From the NCBI GenBank assembly GCA_035630195.1, contig DASQLD010000486.1:1-6795 (forward strand): a stretch of 6,795 bases of DNA, written 5' to 3'. This stretch comes from DASQDN01 sp035630195. GTDB taxonomy: Bacteria > Acidobacteriota > Terriglobia > Bryobacterales > Bryobacteraceae. Both the position numbers and the translations under genes were made by a program. Shown here piece after piece: positions 5,497 through 6,795 of the stretch (within the stretch, counting starts at the first letter, position 1; each line of letters opens with the position of its first letter). Below the pieces are notes generated by a model. The model was not told the origin of the DNA. It saw only the letters and a program-made list of their open reading frames with translations, and searched no databases.

Positions 5497-6795
5497 TCAC
5501 TGAATTACTCCAGCGGATACGATGCGTACGCCTGCCGGCACTTCGTTGTGCGACAGGAAGTAGACATTTGGAAGAATCGGTTCAACCATCTGACGTAAGA
5601 AAGGCCGGGCGCCCGCGCTCGTAATGATGACTACGGCAGACTCGGGCCTTTCGACTTTCTGTTGAATCTTCGCCACAAGCTCCCGCATGGATTGCGGAGC
5701 CAAGGCGGCAACACTACTCTGCTCACCGTGCTCGACGGTGCTCTCAACGACTTGCTCAAGCGAGAGATCGGTGAAATAGACCCTCAATTCGCCGGCAGCG
5801 GAAAGATACGGCTTCACTAGAGTGCGGCGAATATTCTGACGTACGAACTCCGTAAGAAGCGTAGTGTTCTTAGTGCTCTGCGCGCCTTCACCCAGAGCTT
5901 CGAGGATGGAGACACCATCTCGCACCGGTACTCCTTCGCGAAGCAGGTTCTGGAGAACCTTCTGTACGCTCGATAAGGGTAATAATTTCGGTATCAGATC
6001 TTCGACAGTCTTCGGACTCTCTTGCGCGACTCGATCGCAAAAGGTTTTGGCATCCTGGCGCGAGAAGATCTCGTGGGCATGCCGCTTGACGATCTCCGTC
6101 AAGTGTGTGCCGAGCACATTGATCGCGTCAACGACAGTGTATCCAGACTTGCGCGCCAGTTCTGTATTTCCGGCCGGAATCCAGAGCGCGTTCAGACCGA
6201 ACGCGGGCTCACGGGTCGCTTGTCCGTCCATCGGTTGCGCCTTGGCAGTTGGCACGGCCAGCTCACAGCCGTTTGTCAACTCAAACCGACCAGCTTCGCC
6301 ACCCTTGATCAGCATCAAGTACTCGCGGCCCCGCAAGGATACGTTGTCAGTCACACGAACCGGCGGAAAGACAAATCCCATGGTTGTCGCAAAGTGACGG
6401 CGAATGGCCGAGATTTTCTGTAGTAGCGGCGAATTTGCTCCGCCTGCAGCAAGGTAGGCCAGTCCGACTCCGACTTCAATTGCAATCGGATCGACACGAA
6501 GCAGCGCATCGAAGTTTTCTTTCGCAGGAGCTGCAGCTTGCGCTGTAGCCGCCGTAGCCACTGTCGCAGCTTGTGCTTTCTTGCGCATTCGCCAGGCTGC
6601 CGCGCCAATGCCCCCGCCGAGCGCAAGGAACGGAATTGTCGGGAGTCCCGGGAACAACGCGAGCGCTACCAGAATTCCTCCTGCAAGTCCGAGCGGCTCG
6701 GGATTGCCGAATAGCTGTTGATTGAACTCCTGGCCAAGTTTCTTCTCAGATCCTGCGCGGGTGACGATCAAGCCACCGGCAACGGAGATCATCAG
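5497..6795 (-). CDS. flhA: Flagellar export gate protein FlhA, C-terminal part (5' end outside window)
   Basis: FlhA is the large inner-membrane subunit of the flagellar type III export gate. Its cytoplasmic ring receives substrates and chaperones. The frame runs to the right edge (codon CTG at 6793-6795), and the Met at 6790-6792 is internal: the segment MISVAGGLIVTRAGSEKKLG is the conserved (S/T)xAxGxIVTRxxxE region found after the first six helices of FlhA. About 432 codons are present of a usual length near 690. Counting from that Met, there are two membrane helices (about 32-50 and 51-68), a basic step RMRKK, an Ala/Thr-rich linker (about 73-90), then the cytoplasmic domain, which includes ARKSGYTVVDAINVLGTHL (213-231) and LPLSSVQKVLQNLLREGVPV (271-290). 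The gene ends in TGA at 5497-5499 and is followed by a small hairpin and flhF. Non-flagellar homologues (SctV/InvA) exist, but the flagellar neighbours settle the call. Confidence 0.97.
   Translation of the reverse strand: MMISVAGGLIVTRAGSEKKLGQEFNQQLFGNPEPLGLAGGILVALALFPGLPTIPFLALGGGIGAAAWRMRKKAQAATVATAATAQAAAPAKENFDALLRVDPIAIEVGVGLAYLAAGGANSPLLQKISAIRRHFATTMGFVFPPVRVTDNVSLRGREYLMLIKGGEAGRFELTNGCELAVPTAKAQPMDGQATREPAFGLNALWIPAGNTELARKSGYTVVDAINVLGTHLTEIVKRHAHEIFSRQDAKTFCDRVAQESPKTVEDLIPKLLPLSSVQKVLQNLLREGVPVRDGVSILEALGEGAQSTKNTTLLTEFVRQNIRRTLVKPYLSAAGELRVYFTDLSLEQVVESTVEHGEQSSVAALAPQSMRELVAKIQQKVERPESAVVIITSAGARPFLRQMVEPILPNVYFLSHNEVPAGVRIVSAGVIQ

Overview
The window looks like ordinary chromosomal DNA from a motile, Gram-negative-type bacterium. 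The protein sequences suggest an Acidobacteriota relative (Koribacter/Terriglobia-like). The main hint is the form of the two signal peptidases, with a long insert before the conserved GDNRDNS box and a conserved GYPxQ tail. This placement is by recognition, not by search. Seven genes fill almost all of the sequence. They lie in two convergent blocks, both cut by the window edges. I see no tRNA, rRNA, CRISPR array, insertion sequence, phage gene or attachment site, and no gene-free stretch over about 35 bases.

Left block, plus strand (1-2601): two tandem signal peptidase I genes (the first open at the left edge), which overlap by 23 nt, then a stand-alone mannose-1-phosphate guanylyltransferase. 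The two peptidases align without gaps at a constant offset of 730 bases, so this is a local duplication. The guanylyltransferase would make GDP-mannose for surface polysaccharide. Its link to the peptidases is only co-orientation and a 33-nt gap.

Right block, minus strand (6795-2607): a flagellar operon in the transcribed order flhA (only the C-terminal part is inside), flhF, fliA/whiG-type sigma-28, fliM. The gaps are 31, 4 and 8 nt, so the genes are probably co-transcribed and partly translationally coupled. FlhA is the export-gate subunit, FlhF the SRP-like GTPase that places the flagellum, FliA the sigma factor for late flagellar genes, and FliM the C-ring switch protein that binds CheY-P.

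The two blocks meet tail to tail, with 5 bp between the stop codons and no clear terminator. I do not see a new kind of system here. The best leads are an FlhF with altered G3 and G4 nucleotide-binding motifs, the absence of flhG from its usual place between flhF and fliA, the tandem overlapping lepB pair with a changed box E residue in the second copy, and an altered region 2.4/3.0 in the sigma factor.
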